The notes: a model not told the origin generated them from the sequence alone. Counted from the stretch's first letter, positions 6,921 to 14,032 are shown. The stretch is 14,739 bases of DNA from CAZXEU01 sp964639665 (GCA_964639665.1 CAZXEU010000061.1:1-14739), one strand, 5' to 3'. Made by a program: numbers and translations.

Positions 6921-7650
6921 GGAGCCGGATGCCCCGAAGCGTCAGGTGCTTGTCCCGGTGGTCGATAGTAGCGAGGTTTTCGGTCAGCACCTGGCTCCAG
7001 CCTCCGGTGGCCACGACCGTGCAGGGATCGCCCAGGTAGTCCGTGATGCGGCGCAGCGCACCGGCTACCTGGTCCAGTACGCCCAGCATGATGCCGGATC
7101 GCAGGGCCTCCTGAGTGGACCGGCCAATGGCCGTCGTCGGCACGGAAAGGGGGGCGCACGGAAGCTGTGCCGTGTCGCCGGCCAGCGCGCGACGGAGCAT
7201 TTCCGGTCCCGCACTGATCGAGCCGCCGAGATATACGCCGTCCGCGGAAATCGCCTCTATATTGGTAGCCGTTCCCATGTCCACAACTACGACAGCGCCG
7301 CGACCTCCCCACACGTTCCAGGCGGCAGCCGCTGCGGCGAGACGATCCGCCCCGAGCGTATGCAGTGTTCGGTATCCAATGGTGAAAGGAACCTTCAGGG
7401 ACGCGTTTACACGGAGCAGCGGCATCTCCGCCCCGAGCGCCTGCGCAATGCTCTCTGCCATCCAGGGCACTACGCTCGCCATGCCGACACGGGACAGACG
7501 ATGATCCCCGGCGACGCTGGAGAACCGCTCCAGCCATGCCGCTATATCACCACGAACGGGCACGGGCAGACTCCAATCACCGGCCATGCCACCAGGGCCG
7601 AAGAAGGCGCCCTTTACACGGCTATTACCTATATCCAGTGTAAGCCACAC
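6889..7650 (-). CDS. coaX: Type III pantothenate kinase
   Basis: The 253-residue cytoplasmic enzyme phosphorylates pantothenate, the first step of CoA synthesis. It shows the three type III signatures: LTLDIGNSRVKG (D6), TLGADR (residues 98-103, with the catalytic aspartate) and VVVDMGTATN (121-130). The GGSISAGPEMLRRAL and IGRSTQEALRSG blocks also match. In the third motif the usual GTATT reads GTATN. The frame stays open further upstream, but GTG 7650 puts the DIGN motif at residues 6-9, where the family has it, and lies just after the birA stop with five bases between. That places birA and coaX in one operon. The Bordetella Baf transcription accessory factor is a relative, but the kinase motifs favour the enzyme. 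The 3' end overlaps the convergent deacylase gene. Confidence 0.95.
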   Translation of the reverse strand: MWLTLDIGNSRVKGAFFGPGGMAGDWSLPVPVRGDIAAWLERFSSVAGDHRLSRVGMASVVPWMAESIAQALGAEMPLLRVNASLKVPFTIGYRTLHTLGADRLAAAAAAWNVWGGRGAVVVVDMGTATNIEAISADGVYLGGSISAGPEMLRRALAGDTAQLPCAPLSVPTTAIGRSTQEALRSGIMLGVLDQVAGALRRITDYLGDPCTVVATGGWSQVLTENLATIDHRDKHLTLRGIRLLMEMNAAETP

Positions 7651-7655
7651 GGCGA

Positions 7656-8444
7656 CTATGCAGTCAGCGGGGAAATGGTACCTGCCGTAATGCGCCGCTC
7701 GCCCTTTGCAGTCAGCAGACGCAATGCACCGGTTGCAGAAACCCCCTTTACGGTCCCCTCCAGCACTTCGGAATTCCAACCTTGGTCGACCCTGCGCGCA
7801 TTTCCCAGGTCGTGCATGCGAGCCGAGTACGACTGCCGGATTGTTTCCTGATCCCGGTGAACTTGTGCGTAGCGCGTCTCCAGGCGCCGAAGAACGTCGG
7901 CCATGAGTGGAGCCCGTGCGACATGTCTGCCGGTCTCCAGGAGCAGTGACGTGGCGCGCCCGTCAAGCTCGCCCGGAAACCTGTCCTGGTTTACATTCAA
8001 ACCGATGCCTAGAATCACGACCGCCTCTCCAGCGGGCATGAGAACAGATTCCAGCAGCATGCCGCAGCACTTCCGCCCTTCAATGAGAATGTCGTTGGGC
8101 CACTTGATCCGGGAGATAAGGGGCGCGACAATACCGTCAACCGAGTCGACGACGGCAAGGCTTGCCGCAAGTGTCAGAAGATTGAGGTGAGAAGGCTCAA
8201 GCCGCGGCCTCAAGACAATGGAGAAGAGCAGGCTCTTGCCGGCATCCGCGAACCACTTCCTGTTCAGGCGGCCTCGCCCCTCTGACTGGTGCTCGGCCAA
8301 TACCACGCAGCCTTCCTCGGCTCCTTCTTCCGCCCACGCCTTGGCCAGGGCATTCGTGGAAGTGACGTCGTCAAACGCCCTGAGGCAGCGGCCGAACGCC
8401 TCGGTTCTGAGGTCCTGCGCAAGCTGTTCAGCCAAAAGAAGCAT
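7656..8444 (-). CDS. birA: Biotin--[acetyl-CoA-carboxylase] ligase, no DNA-binding domain
   Basis: The 262-residue protein attaches biotin to the carrier domain of biotin-dependent carboxylases through biotinyl-AMP. The adenylate and biotin loop is SEGRGRLNRKWF (about 54-65), where the usual second glycine of GRGRxGR is Asn. KWPNDI lies at 114-119, the conserved lysine in EGRKCCGMLLES (K125), and VVILGIGLNVN at 142-152. The small C-terminal domain is visible in LEGTVKGVSATGALRLLTAKG. There is no winged-helix domain before the catalytic core, so unlike E. coli BirA it should not act as the biotin repressor (group I ligase). I chose ATG 8444, which gives the usual distance to the DVTSTN motif; a TTG at 8501 in frame would add 19 residues without a ribosome-binding site. 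coaX follows after five bases. Confidence 0.93.
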   Translation of the reverse strand: MLLLAEQLAQDLRTEAFGRCLRAFDDVTSTNALAKAWAEEGAEEGCVVLAEHQSEGRGRLNRKWFADAGKSLLFSIVLRPRLEPSHLNLLTLAASLAVVDSVDGIVAPLISRIKWPNDILIEGRKCCGMLLESVLMPAGEAVVILGIGLNVNQDRFPGELDGRATSLLLETGRHVARAPLMADVLRRLETRYAQVHRDQETIRQSYSARMHDLGNARRVDQGWNSEVLEGTVKGVSATGALRLLTAKGERRITAGTISPLTA

Positions 8445-8540
8445 GGTGAGCGTAACTGCGGATGCATGTCGGCCTGTGCGCCGGGTCAGCAGTTCCGGCA
8501 AGGTAACCCATCCGCGACGGGCTGTGCCGTCTCCGGCATT

Positions 8541-8594
8541 GGTGACCAGGCGGTTGGCCGTCCGGGATCATTACCGGCCCTGAGGGTGGTCACC
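8541..8594. repeat. Nested inverted repeat upstream of birA
   Basis: GGTGACCA (8541-8548) and TGGTCACC (8587-8594) are perfect reverse complements. Inside them GGCCG (8556-8560) and CGGCC (8575-8579) pair again, leaving a symmetric internal loop of seven bases on each side. Read on the minus strand this would be a two-part hairpin in the birA leader, 97 to 150 bases before the ATG. There is no run of T after it, so it is not a standard terminator. A leader structure or a protein-binding site are both possible. Confidence 0.45.
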
Positions 8595-8654
8595 TTGTAC
8601 ATGGAGGCAACAGGATGGTCGGGAAGACAGCTGCGCTAGGCACGGATGGGGCTT

Positions 8655-8671
8655 TTCGAACATTGTTCGAA
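8655..8671. promoter_or_regulatory. 17-base palindrome, possible operator
   Basis: TTCGAACA (8655-8662), one central T, and TGTTCGAA (8664-8671) form a perfect odd-centred palindrome in a gene-free stretch about 210 bases before birA. Its core CGAAC-N3-GTTCG resembles the Gram-positive LexA box, which however has four central bases, and has the N3 spacing of BioQ-type operators. The regulator is unknown; calling it an operator is inference from symmetry and location. Confidence 0.4.
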
Positions 8672-8748
8672 TGCTGGCGCCGCCATGCGCATCGCGGGTG
8701 GCCTTCGAGTCCGGACCGCCTGACTGGAATCGGAGCGAGCCATGGTAT

Positions 8749-9426
8749 TCAGTCTTCGGCGTAGCCGTAAAACGCTTCGGTTCTCAAGAGCGACACGGCA
8801 GGGCGAAGCGGCAGCTTCAGGCGCGTGGCAATTCTGACCAAGTATGGCACCCAGCCCAGTCCCTGCGCTTGACGAACCTGGACGAAGTATGTACTCGATT
8901 CCACGTAGAACAGCGTCTGGGTGCGATGTGTGACGGAAAGAGCCACGACGTCGCCCAGGTCGCCGTCGATAAAATAGCGAACTTCCTGCAGGGGCTGCTT
9001 CCGGCCGCGCGCAGGATGGGCCGCAACATGGATCACGCGCGCCACTCGGCCCAGCAGCAGGGTGTCCGGCATCATACTGTACCGAAAGTCCTCGAAGTAC
9101 CTGTCCTCCAGATAAGGCGGATCTTCCGGCAGCAGACTTGAAATCAGGGCAGGCATGTCGAGAGAATCCGCAGTCTCGGATGTGCCCCGGGAGATGTCTG
9201 AGTTCGCCGTGCTTTTTACAGCCACTTCAATCATGGGAGTGGAGGAGCCGTCCGCCTTGCGCACCGTGCGGGAGTAGCGCATGTGCGCCGGTGCTCGAAG
9301 GAAGGATTCCCAAAATGCGGCATGGTCCACCGTACGCAGCATTTCGAGGGCGTCTGACTGTGCCTTCACTTGCCACGTCAGTGAAAGAAGCACCATGCAG
9401 AAGACTGTATTCGGGCGCAAGGACAC
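8749..9426 (-). CDS. Exported protein of unknown function, possibly LolA/RseB-like
   Basis: I do not recognise a named family. From GTG 9426 the protein has 225 residues. It begins with a credible signal peptide: SLRPN, the hydrophobic run TVFCMVLLSLTWQV, then a likely cut at VKA/Q. A TTG at 9420 with AGGTG just upstream is an equally good start. The frame is open further 5' to 9624, but that extension is Cys-rich and unlike an exported protein. The mature part has alternating beta-like stretches (RYFIDGDLGDVVALSVTHR, TLFYVESSTYFVQVR) and ends in TEAFYGYAED, reminiscent of the beta-sheet domains of LolA or RseB, which is a guess. It is divergent from the inositol-phosphatase gene and about 300 bases upstream of birA on the same strand. 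Confidence 0.75.
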   Translation of the reverse strand: MSLRPNTVFCMVLLSLTWQVKAQSDALEMLRTVDHAAFWESFLRAPAHMRYSRTVRKADGSSTPMIEVAVKSTANSDISRGTSETADSLDMPALISSLLPEDPPYLEDRYFEDFRYSMMPDTLLLGRVARVIHVAAHPARGRKQPLQEVRYFIDGDLGDVVALSVTHRTQTLFYVESSTYFVQVRQAQGLGWVPYLVRIATRLKLPLRPAVSLLRTEAFYGYAED

Positions 9427-9569
9427 CTGACTGAACGGAGTATAATGGGTGTGATAAGTGCAGTTTTGAGGATGAATCCCTGCACAGGCTGGGTCGTTCC
9501 ACAGCCAGCCGCAATCGCAAAGGGTTCCGTTTTGCACGTCGCACACCGCACGAGAGTTCTTACGCAGCT
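9427..9569. promoter_or_regulatory. Divergent intergenic region
   Basis: The 143 bases lie between the minus-strand exported-protein gene and the plus-strand phosphatase gene and should contain both promoters. A TATAAT hexamer on the plus strand at 9441-9446 has no good -35 partner; the same bases on the minus strand read ATTATACT. Two short hairpins follow toward the phosphatase gene: GGCTGG/CCAGCC (9487-9492 with 9505-9510) and GCAAA/TTTGC (9517-9521 with 9531-9535). They could belong to a 5' leader. Confidence 0.3.
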
Positions 9570-10379
9570 GTGAACCTGACCACGGCACGGGAGAACGCCA
9601 CGGTTGTGGCGCATGAGGCAGCACGCGTGATCGGCGACACGGCTCGGGGTCTGGGTATTCGGGAGAAGGGGCCGAGTGACCTGATTACCGTAGCTGACGA
9701 GGCATCGCAGGCCCACATTGTAGAGCGGCTGCGCGCACAGTTTCCCGAATGTGGAATCCTTGCGGAGGAAGACGGAGCCGAGGCGGCGACGGCAGATTAC
9801 TGCTGGATTGTCGATCCTCTGGACGGGACGACGAATTTTGCGCACGGATTGTCCCCGTATGCGATCAGCATCGCGCTGCAGCACGAAGACACGATCGTTG
9901 TCGGCGTCGTCCTGGACGTCAAGAAGGGGGATGTATTTGCCGCGCAGCAGGGAGCCGGCGCGTTTTGCAACGGCAAGCGCATCAGTGTCAGCAAGCGCAA
10001 CTCCCTGGCGGAGTCTCTCATCGCGACGGGGTTTCCGTACCGTTCGTTCGATTTCGATCGGCAATATCTCGACTCGCTGCACCGTTGCATGATTGCCACG
10101 CGCGGCGTTCGCAGGCTGGGCTCTGCTTCGATTGATCTCGCCTACGTGGCGTGCGGGATCTTTGATGGGTTTTTCGAGATTGACCTGCGGCCGTGGGACG
10201 TTGCTGCAGGGCTGCTCCTCGTCAAGGAAGCGCACGGCGTAGTTACCGATTTTTGCGGGAATCCCGATCCCCTGTCCGGCAGGCAGATACTGGCCACGAA
10301 CGGCCGGATCCATGATGAGATGCTGGATATCACATCGCCGCTGCGCGAATCCATGACCGTTGCGGCTGAATCGCTCTAG
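9570..10379 (+). CDS. Inositol monophosphatase family phosphatase
   Basis: The 269-residue cytoplasmic protein is a metal-dependent phosphomonoesterase. Metal ligands are visible in AEED (E66), WIVDPLDGTTNFAHG (D82 and D85) and LRPWDVAAG (D210), the standard three motifs. The GSASIDLAYVACGIFDGFFE block is also typical. True substrates of bacterial members vary (myo-inositol-1-phosphate, nucleotide or sugar phosphates, or an RNA-processing role as in SuhB) and cannot be read here. The start is GTG 9570, with no clear Shine-Dalgarno. It ends two bases before fabI, so it probably heads the fabI and transpeptidase transcript. Confidence 0.94.
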   Translation: MNLTTARENATVVAHEAARVIGDTARGLGIREKGPSDLITVADEASQAHIVERLRAQFPECGILAEEDGAEAATADYCWIVDPLDGTTNFAHGLSPYAISIALQHEDTIVVGVVLDVKKGDVFAAQQGAGAFCNGKRISVSKRNSLAESLIATGFPYRSFDFDRQYLDSLHRCMIATRGVRRLGSASIDLAYVACGIFDGFFEIDLRPWDVAAGLLLVKEAHGVVTDFCGNPDPLSGRQILATNGRIHDEMLDITSPLRESMTVAAESL

Positions 10380-10381
10380 AT

Positions 10382-11203
10382 ATGTCCATATCCTCCCATC
10401 AGTTGCTAAGCGATAAGAAAGGAGTCATTTTCGGGGCGCTGAACGAAACCAGTATCGCGTGGGCCATAGCGGAATCGGCGCATAGGGAGGGCGCACGCTT
10501 TGCGCTGTCGAACGCGCCCGTGGCCAGAAGACTCGGTACGATGGGCTCCCTGGCGGATAAAACAGGCAGTCCGGTCCTGTGGGCCGATGCCACGCGGGAC
10601 GAGGACCTGCAAGACCTCTGTGCTTCGCTCGCAGGCCACTATGGCCAGATCGATTTCATCGTTCATGCTATAGGCATGGGAGTAAACGTGCGAAAGAGGG
10701 TCCCGTACGAGAAGCTCAATTACGACTGGTACCGCAAGACACTGGACATTTCCGCCGTCAGCCTGCACCGCATCATCCATCATGCCGTGGAATCGGGAGT
10801 CCTGGCAGACGGGGCCTCGATTGTCACCCTGTCGTACATCGGAGCGCAGCGCGCGTTTACGCGTTACTCCGAGATGGGCGATGCGAAGGCGCTGCTTGAG
10901 AGTATGGTGCGCACGTGGGGTGCTGTGCTGGGCAGCCGTGGCATTCGAGTAAACTGTGTGTCCCAGTCGCCTACCAAAACCACCGCAGGACAGGGCATTT
11001 CGGGGTTTGACGCCATGTTTGAATTCGGCAATCGGCTGTCGCCTCTTGGCAATGCCGACGCAGCCAGTTGCGGCGACTATGTTGTGACGCTGCTAAGTGA
11101 CTTGACGCGCATGGTTACCATGCAAACGCTGTATCATGACGGCGGATTTAGCAGTGCGGGCATTACAGAAGAGGTTGTTCGATCCATGGTGAAATCCGAA
11201 TGA
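10382..11203 (+). CDS. fabI: Enoyl-[acyl-carrier-protein] reductase (NADH)
   Basis: The 273-residue short-chain-dehydrogenase-type enzyme reduces the trans-2 double bond in the last step of each fatty-acid elongation cycle. The cofactor-binding start reads GVIFGALNETSIAWAIAES (family form GxxNxxSIAWGIA). The active site is LSYIGAQRAFTRYSEMGDAK: Y152, Y162 and K169 match the E. coli Y146, Y156 and K163. The later segment SQSPTKTTAGQGISGFDAMF, then LSPLGNADAASCGDYVVTLL and LYHDGGFSSAG, is of the type I recall from Bacteroidota FabI and gives the best taxonomic clue in the window. It starts two bases after the phosphatase stop, and its TGA overlaps the ATG of the next gene (ATGA). Confidence 0.97.
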   Translation: MSISSHQLLSDKKGVIFGALNETSIAWAIAESAHREGARFALSNAPVARRLGTMGSLADKTGSPVLWADATRDEDLQDLCASLAGHYGQIDFIVHAIGMGVNVRKRVPYEKLNYDWYRKTLDISAVSLHRIIHHAVESGVLADGASIVTLSYIGAQRAFTRYSEMGDAKALLESMVRTWGAVLGSRGIRVNCVSQSPTKTTAGQGISGFDAMFEFGNRLSPLGNADAASCGDYVVTLLSDLTRMVTMQTLYHDGGFSSAGITEEVVRSMVKSE

Positions 11204-11973
11204 GGACCTGCTCCGTGCCGTACCTCGCGCAGTACGCTGTCCTCGTGCTACTGGCGGCCGCGCCGATTTACCAGTCGGCGGCCCAGAATGGCGCGGACGT
11301 TGCGACAAGCGAGTCCGTCCATTATTCGCTGCGGGCGGGCACGACCGTCTTCGCCGAAGCTGATGGCACGAAGCCCTACGTCCGCCTCGGTTTCATGGAG
11401 CCGGTATATGTCACGGACACAGACGCAGGATGGAGCAGCATACGCACGCAGGACGGCGCACGAGGGCATGTCAGGTCTCACCTGATTTCCAATGCATGGA
11501 TCCGGGTCTCCAAGTCTCAAAAGCGCCTTTATTTCTATCGAGGCATGGACCTGGTGCTCGATCTGCCCGCGGATTTCGGATTCAACGCCTATTCCGACAA
11601 GGAAAGAAGAGGGACGGAATCCAATCCGGATGACTGGCGAACGCCCGAAGGGTCGTTCTTTGTGGTAAGAAAGAACCCGCGCAGCCAGTTCTACAAGGCA
11701 TTTGTGCTCAACTATCCGAATAAGGAAGACGCCGAGCGGGGCCTGCGCGAGGGGATAATTTCCCAGGGCCAGTATGGCGCAATCGTGCGGGCAGCAGAGC
11801 AGTTGCGCGAGCCTCCCATGAATACGCCGCTCGGCGGGATGATTGAAATCCACGGTGAAGGAACGGGCAGGTCCACGAACTGGACGCAGGGCTGCGTCGC
11901 CGTGCACAATGAAGGGATGGATCGTCTCTGGGAATGGGTCGAAGTTGGCACGCCCGTAATTATCGAGAAATAG
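11200..11973 (+). CDS. Exported SH3-domain L,D-transpeptidase (YkuD family)
   Basis: The 257-residue protein should act on peptidoglycan in the periplasm. A signal peptide (QYAVLVLLAAAPIYQSAAQ) is followed by a bacterial SH3-like domain (about 42-98, with GWSSIRTQDGARGHVRSHL) and a YkuD domain starting WIRVSKSQKRLYFYRG. The catalytic pair is H218 in MIEIHGEG and C232 in NWTQGCVAVHN. The common motif has His before Gly-Cys; here it is Gln, as in the subgroup with W-T-x-G-C-V/I-A. Whether it forms 3-3 crosslinks, attaches proteins or removes them is not decided by sequence. The start overlaps the fabI stop by four bases (ATGA), so translation is coupled. A stem-loop lies just after its stop. 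Confidence 0.92.
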   Translation: MRTCSVPYLAQYAVLVLLAAAPIYQSAAQNGADVATSESVHYSLRAGTTVFAEADGTKPYVRLGFMEPVYVTDTDAGWSSIRTQDGARGHVRSHLISNAWIRVSKSQKRLYFYRGMDLVLDLPADFGFNAYSDKERRGTESNPDDWRTPEGSFFVVRKNPRSQFYKAFVLNYPNKEDAERGLREGIISQGQYGAIVRAAEQLREPPMNTPLGGMIEIHGEGTGRSTNWTQGCVAVHNEGMDRLWEWVEVGTPVIIEK

Positions 11974-11986
11974 GTGGTTCGGCGTC

Positions 11987-12023
11987 CGATTCCGGCCGAG
12001 ACGGTTCCTATAAGGCCGGTTCG
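11987..12023 (+). terminator. Stem-loop just downstream of the transpeptidase gene
   Basis: CCGGCC (11992-11997) pairs with GGCCGG (12014-12019) around a 16-base loop, and CGA (11987-11989) with TCG (12021-12023) extends the stem past a small internal loop. It begins 14 bases after the stop codon of the phosphatase-fabI-transpeptidase cluster. There is no T-run, so it is either a factor-dependent end, a 3' stabilising stem, or chance. Confidence 0.35.
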
Positions 12024-12352
12024 CTTGCGGGTCCTCCAATGTGGAGAGGCATGATCGCTCGGACCGTGGTTCTATGCGGCATCTGATTGCTTTCAGGGGT
12101 GTCGATACTGCACATTCCAACAGACCGGAGCACGCTTGCAGCGGTCTGCGGTGAATCTCGCCTCGCCAGTTTGGGTCCCTTGCTCCAGCTGATCGGTGTC
12201 GAAGTGCCAGAGCACCACGCCACCGGAGTTGGTAACAAGTCGCGGATTCGGCCCGCTCCAGGTGGTGCGGCTTGTACCAGCTGCCCTTTTCTGACTACGC
12301 ACTCAACGCACCGCGCTGCACCATGGTGATCGGACACGTGCTAGATTTCGCT

Positions 12353-12459
12353 CGGGCAATCGCGGAATCGAGGTACGCAGGTACGTCGATTCTTGCTGAT
12401 GTGCGGGAACCCGCCTTCACGCAAGAATTCCCGTTCCCTTCGATTCGGCGCCGATCCCG
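12353..12459. repeat. Compound nested inverted-repeat element of about 107 bases
   Basis: Outer arms CGGG (12353-12356) with CCCG (12456-12459) and CGCGGAATCGA (12361-12371) with TCGATTCGGCG (12440-12450, one G-G mismatch) enclose two further hairpins. One is GAATCGA-G-GTAC, loop GCAG, GTAC-G-TCGATTC (12365-12392). The other is ATTCTTGC (12389-12396) with GCAAGAAT (12421-12428), holding GCGGGAACCCGC (12403-12414). Because GAATCGA can pair with either copy of TCGATTC, the structures exclude one another. GGGAAC (12405-12410) with GTTCCC (12433-12438) is a third alternative. It could be a structured RNA, a folded DNA element or a small mobile-element remnant. Confidence 0.45.
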
Positions 12460-12646
12460 GTCAAGTCCATTTCCGGCGGGGCTAGGCTTCCCCGGCAGCC
12501 ATTCGGGGGCATTTCTGGATCCTTGCTAAGGAGCACGCACGAGTCATGTGGCAGCTCTCGCTGATGCAATTGGGGGATGGGCGCTGAATCCCGGCGTTCT
12601 GTTTTTGCGTATTTTCGCAATAGCCCTGCATGAAATTTGGTGCTTC

Positions 12647-14023
12647 ATGGCACGAAGCTTGAGGATTGCGGTGGTTCTGGCGATTTGTGCGTCCGGAACC
12701 GCGGGAGCACAGGACCGTGCCCCGAAGCCCCTGGCCTTTGACGATCTGGGTCCGGGTCCGGTCTATGTTGTGCCCGTAAGTGGCATGATTGACAACGGTT
12801 TGGCTCGCTATATTGAGCGCGCGCTGGACGACGCGGAAACGGGTGAAGGCTCCATCGTTCTGCTGCACATCGATACCTTCGGCGGACTGGTGGACGCGGC
12901 GGACAAGATTCGCCAGGAGCTACTGGATGCGCCGCTGCCTACGGTCGCGTTCATCGACAAGAACGCCGCCTCTGCGGGCGCGCTGATATCGTATGCCTCG
13001 GATCGGATTGTGATGGTGCCGGGGGCGTCCATTGGAGCGGCCACGGTGGTTGAAGGCGTGGGTGGCGAAGCTGCTCCGGACAAGTACCAGAGTTACATGC
13101 GCGGTCTCATGCGCGCCACCGCGGAAGCAAATGGACGGGACCCCCGTATCGCTGAGTCGATGGTTGATCCATCGCTCGAAGTGCAAGGCGTTTCCGAAGC
13201 AGGCAAAGTCCTGACTCTGTCCTCCCAGGAAGCGCTTAGCCTTGGAGTTGCGGACAGCATTCTGGACTCCGTTTCAGACGTAGTGGGCGCCTTTGGGCTT
13301 TCTTCCGCCAGCCTGGTTGAGCACGAGGAAACAACCGCGGAGCGCATTCTTCGCTTTCTCGGTTCGCCCGTGCTGCAGTCGCTGCTGATGCTGATGATGC
13401 TGGGGGGACTCTACTTTGAACTCCAGACACCGGGCGTGGGCTTTCCGGGCGCAATTGCACTGGTGGGAGCGGCGCTGTTTTTCGCTCCGCATTATTTGCT
13501 TGGCCTGGTCGAAATCTGGGAGATCCTGATTTTCATCATTGGCGTCGGGCTCATCCTGACGGAGCTCTTCGTGCTGCCAGGATTCGGCGTTGCCGGGACA
13601 TCGGGAATTGTGTTGGTGCTCGTGTCTTTGCTTGTATCCCTGGTCGGCAACATCGGGTTTTCGTTTCCGCCCGTACGCTCATTCACGCCGGCAGTCGTTA
13701 CCGTTGCGGCCACGCTTGCCATGCTGGTCGTGACGGCGGTTGTGCTGGGGCGGTCGGTTTCCCGGTCAGCGCCATTCGGCCAGCTGGTGCTGGCGCCCGA
13801 ACTTGCCAGCAGCTCCGGCTACACGTCCGCGGTAACGCATACGGAATTCCTGGGAAGGACCGGTCCGACACTCACGCCACTGCGTCCTTCTGGAGCCATG
13901 GAAATTGACGGCCACCGCGTTGACGTTATAACTGCCGGAGAATTTATCGGCCAGGGCAAGCTGGTGCGCGTGGTGGAGGTCCGTGGCAGTCGCGTCGAGG
14001 TCAGGGAAATAGTGCAGGCCTAG
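12647..14023 (+). CDS. nfeD: Long NfeD protein: ClpP-class membrane serine protease with OB-fold tail
   Basis: The 458-residue protein has a signal peptide (RIAVVLAICASGTAGAQ), a ClpP-like protease domain (about 38-215), about five membrane helices (about 242-370) and a C-terminal OB-fold domain (about 398-456). The oxyanion-region DTFGG (76-80), the nucleophile S109 in NAASAGALIS and the general base K146 in PDKYQSYMRG match the Ser-Lys dyad of the archaeal homologue PH1510. The tail contains LTPLRPSGAMEIDGHRVDV and VITAGEFIGQGKLVRVVEV. Long NfeD proteins normally cooperate with an SPFH (slipin) membrane protein, absent here. I chose ATG 12647 because it begins the signal peptide; the frame is open to a GTG at 12548. 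The short nfeD follows after nine bases. Confidence 0.94.
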   Translation: MARSLRIAVVLAICASGTAGAQDRAPKPLAFDDLGPGPVYVVPVSGMIDNGLARYIERALDDAETGEGSIVLLHIDTFGGLVDAADKIRQELLDAPLPTVAFIDKNAASAGALISYASDRIVMVPGASIGAATVVEGVGGEAAPDKYQSYMRGLMRATAEANGRDPRIAESMVDPSLEVQGVSEAGKVLTLSSQEALSLGVADSILDSVSDVVGAFGLSSASLVEHEETTAERILRFLGSPVLQSLLMLMMLGGLYFELQTPGVGFPGAIALVGAALFFAPHYLLGLVEIWEILIFIIGVGLILTELFVLPGFGVAGTSGIVLVLVSLLVSLVGNIGFSFPPVRSFTPAVVTVAATLAMLVVTAVVLGRSVSRSAPFGQLVLAPELASSSGYTSAVTHTEFLGRTGPTLTPLRPSGAMEIDGHRVDVITAGEFIGQGKLVRVVEVRGSRVEVREIVQA

Positions 14024-14032
14024 GAGCGTCCC

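Larger units (their letters stand above)
8445..8748. other. Gene-poor stretch upstream of birA
   Basis: About 300 bases lie between the end of the exported-protein gene and the birA start on the minus strand. I find no recognisable gene. A minus-strand frame at 8486-8602 would encode 38 residues (from MYKVTTLRAG to GLPCRNC) but has no ribosome-binding site and overlaps the alternative birA start. Two notable sequence elements are annotated separately: a nested hairpin and a near-perfect palindrome. The birA promoter should lie here; I could not pick it out. Confidence 0.55.
11974..12646. other. Long gene-free stretch rich in inverted repeats
   Basis: No frame on either strand here looks like a real gene by start, ribosome-binding site and recognisable protein. 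The most gene-like piece is a minus-strand frame at 12093-12302 (with SGGVVLWHFDTDQLEQGT), which may be a relic. Inverted repeats are frequent: CCGGCC/GGCCGG (11992-12019), CTCCA/TGGAG (12034-12046), CAGACCG/CGGTCTG (12121-12148), GCACCAC/GTGGTGC (12212-12268), and the compound element 12353-12459. I looked for signatures of tRNA, tmRNA, RNase P and SRP RNA and found none. The nfeD promoter should lie in the last 100-150 bases; I could not define it. Confidence 0.55.

Noticed and set aside
6164..7537. 457-codon minus-strand open frame across the peptidase, deacylase and coaX genes
   Set aside because: It covers three verified genes in other frames and its Arg/Gly/Ala-rich protein has no recognisable domain.
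8655..8671. Classical LexA box
   Set aside because: The Bacillus-type box has four bases between CGAAC and GTTCG; here there are three and no SOS gene follows.
8655..8675. GTTCGAAT as a tRNA T-loop
   Set aside because: The flanking bases do not form a T-stem, acceptor stem or anticodon arm; the palindrome explains it.
9378..10313. 311-codon minus-strand open frame opposite the inositol-phosphatase gene
   Set aside because: The plus-strand gene carries all catalytic motifs; the antisense product shows none.
12272..12529. 85-codon plus-strand open frame in the gap before nfeD
   Set aside because: TTG start without ribosome-binding site, low-complexity Arg/Ser/Pro/Gly tail and overlap with the inverted-repeat element.
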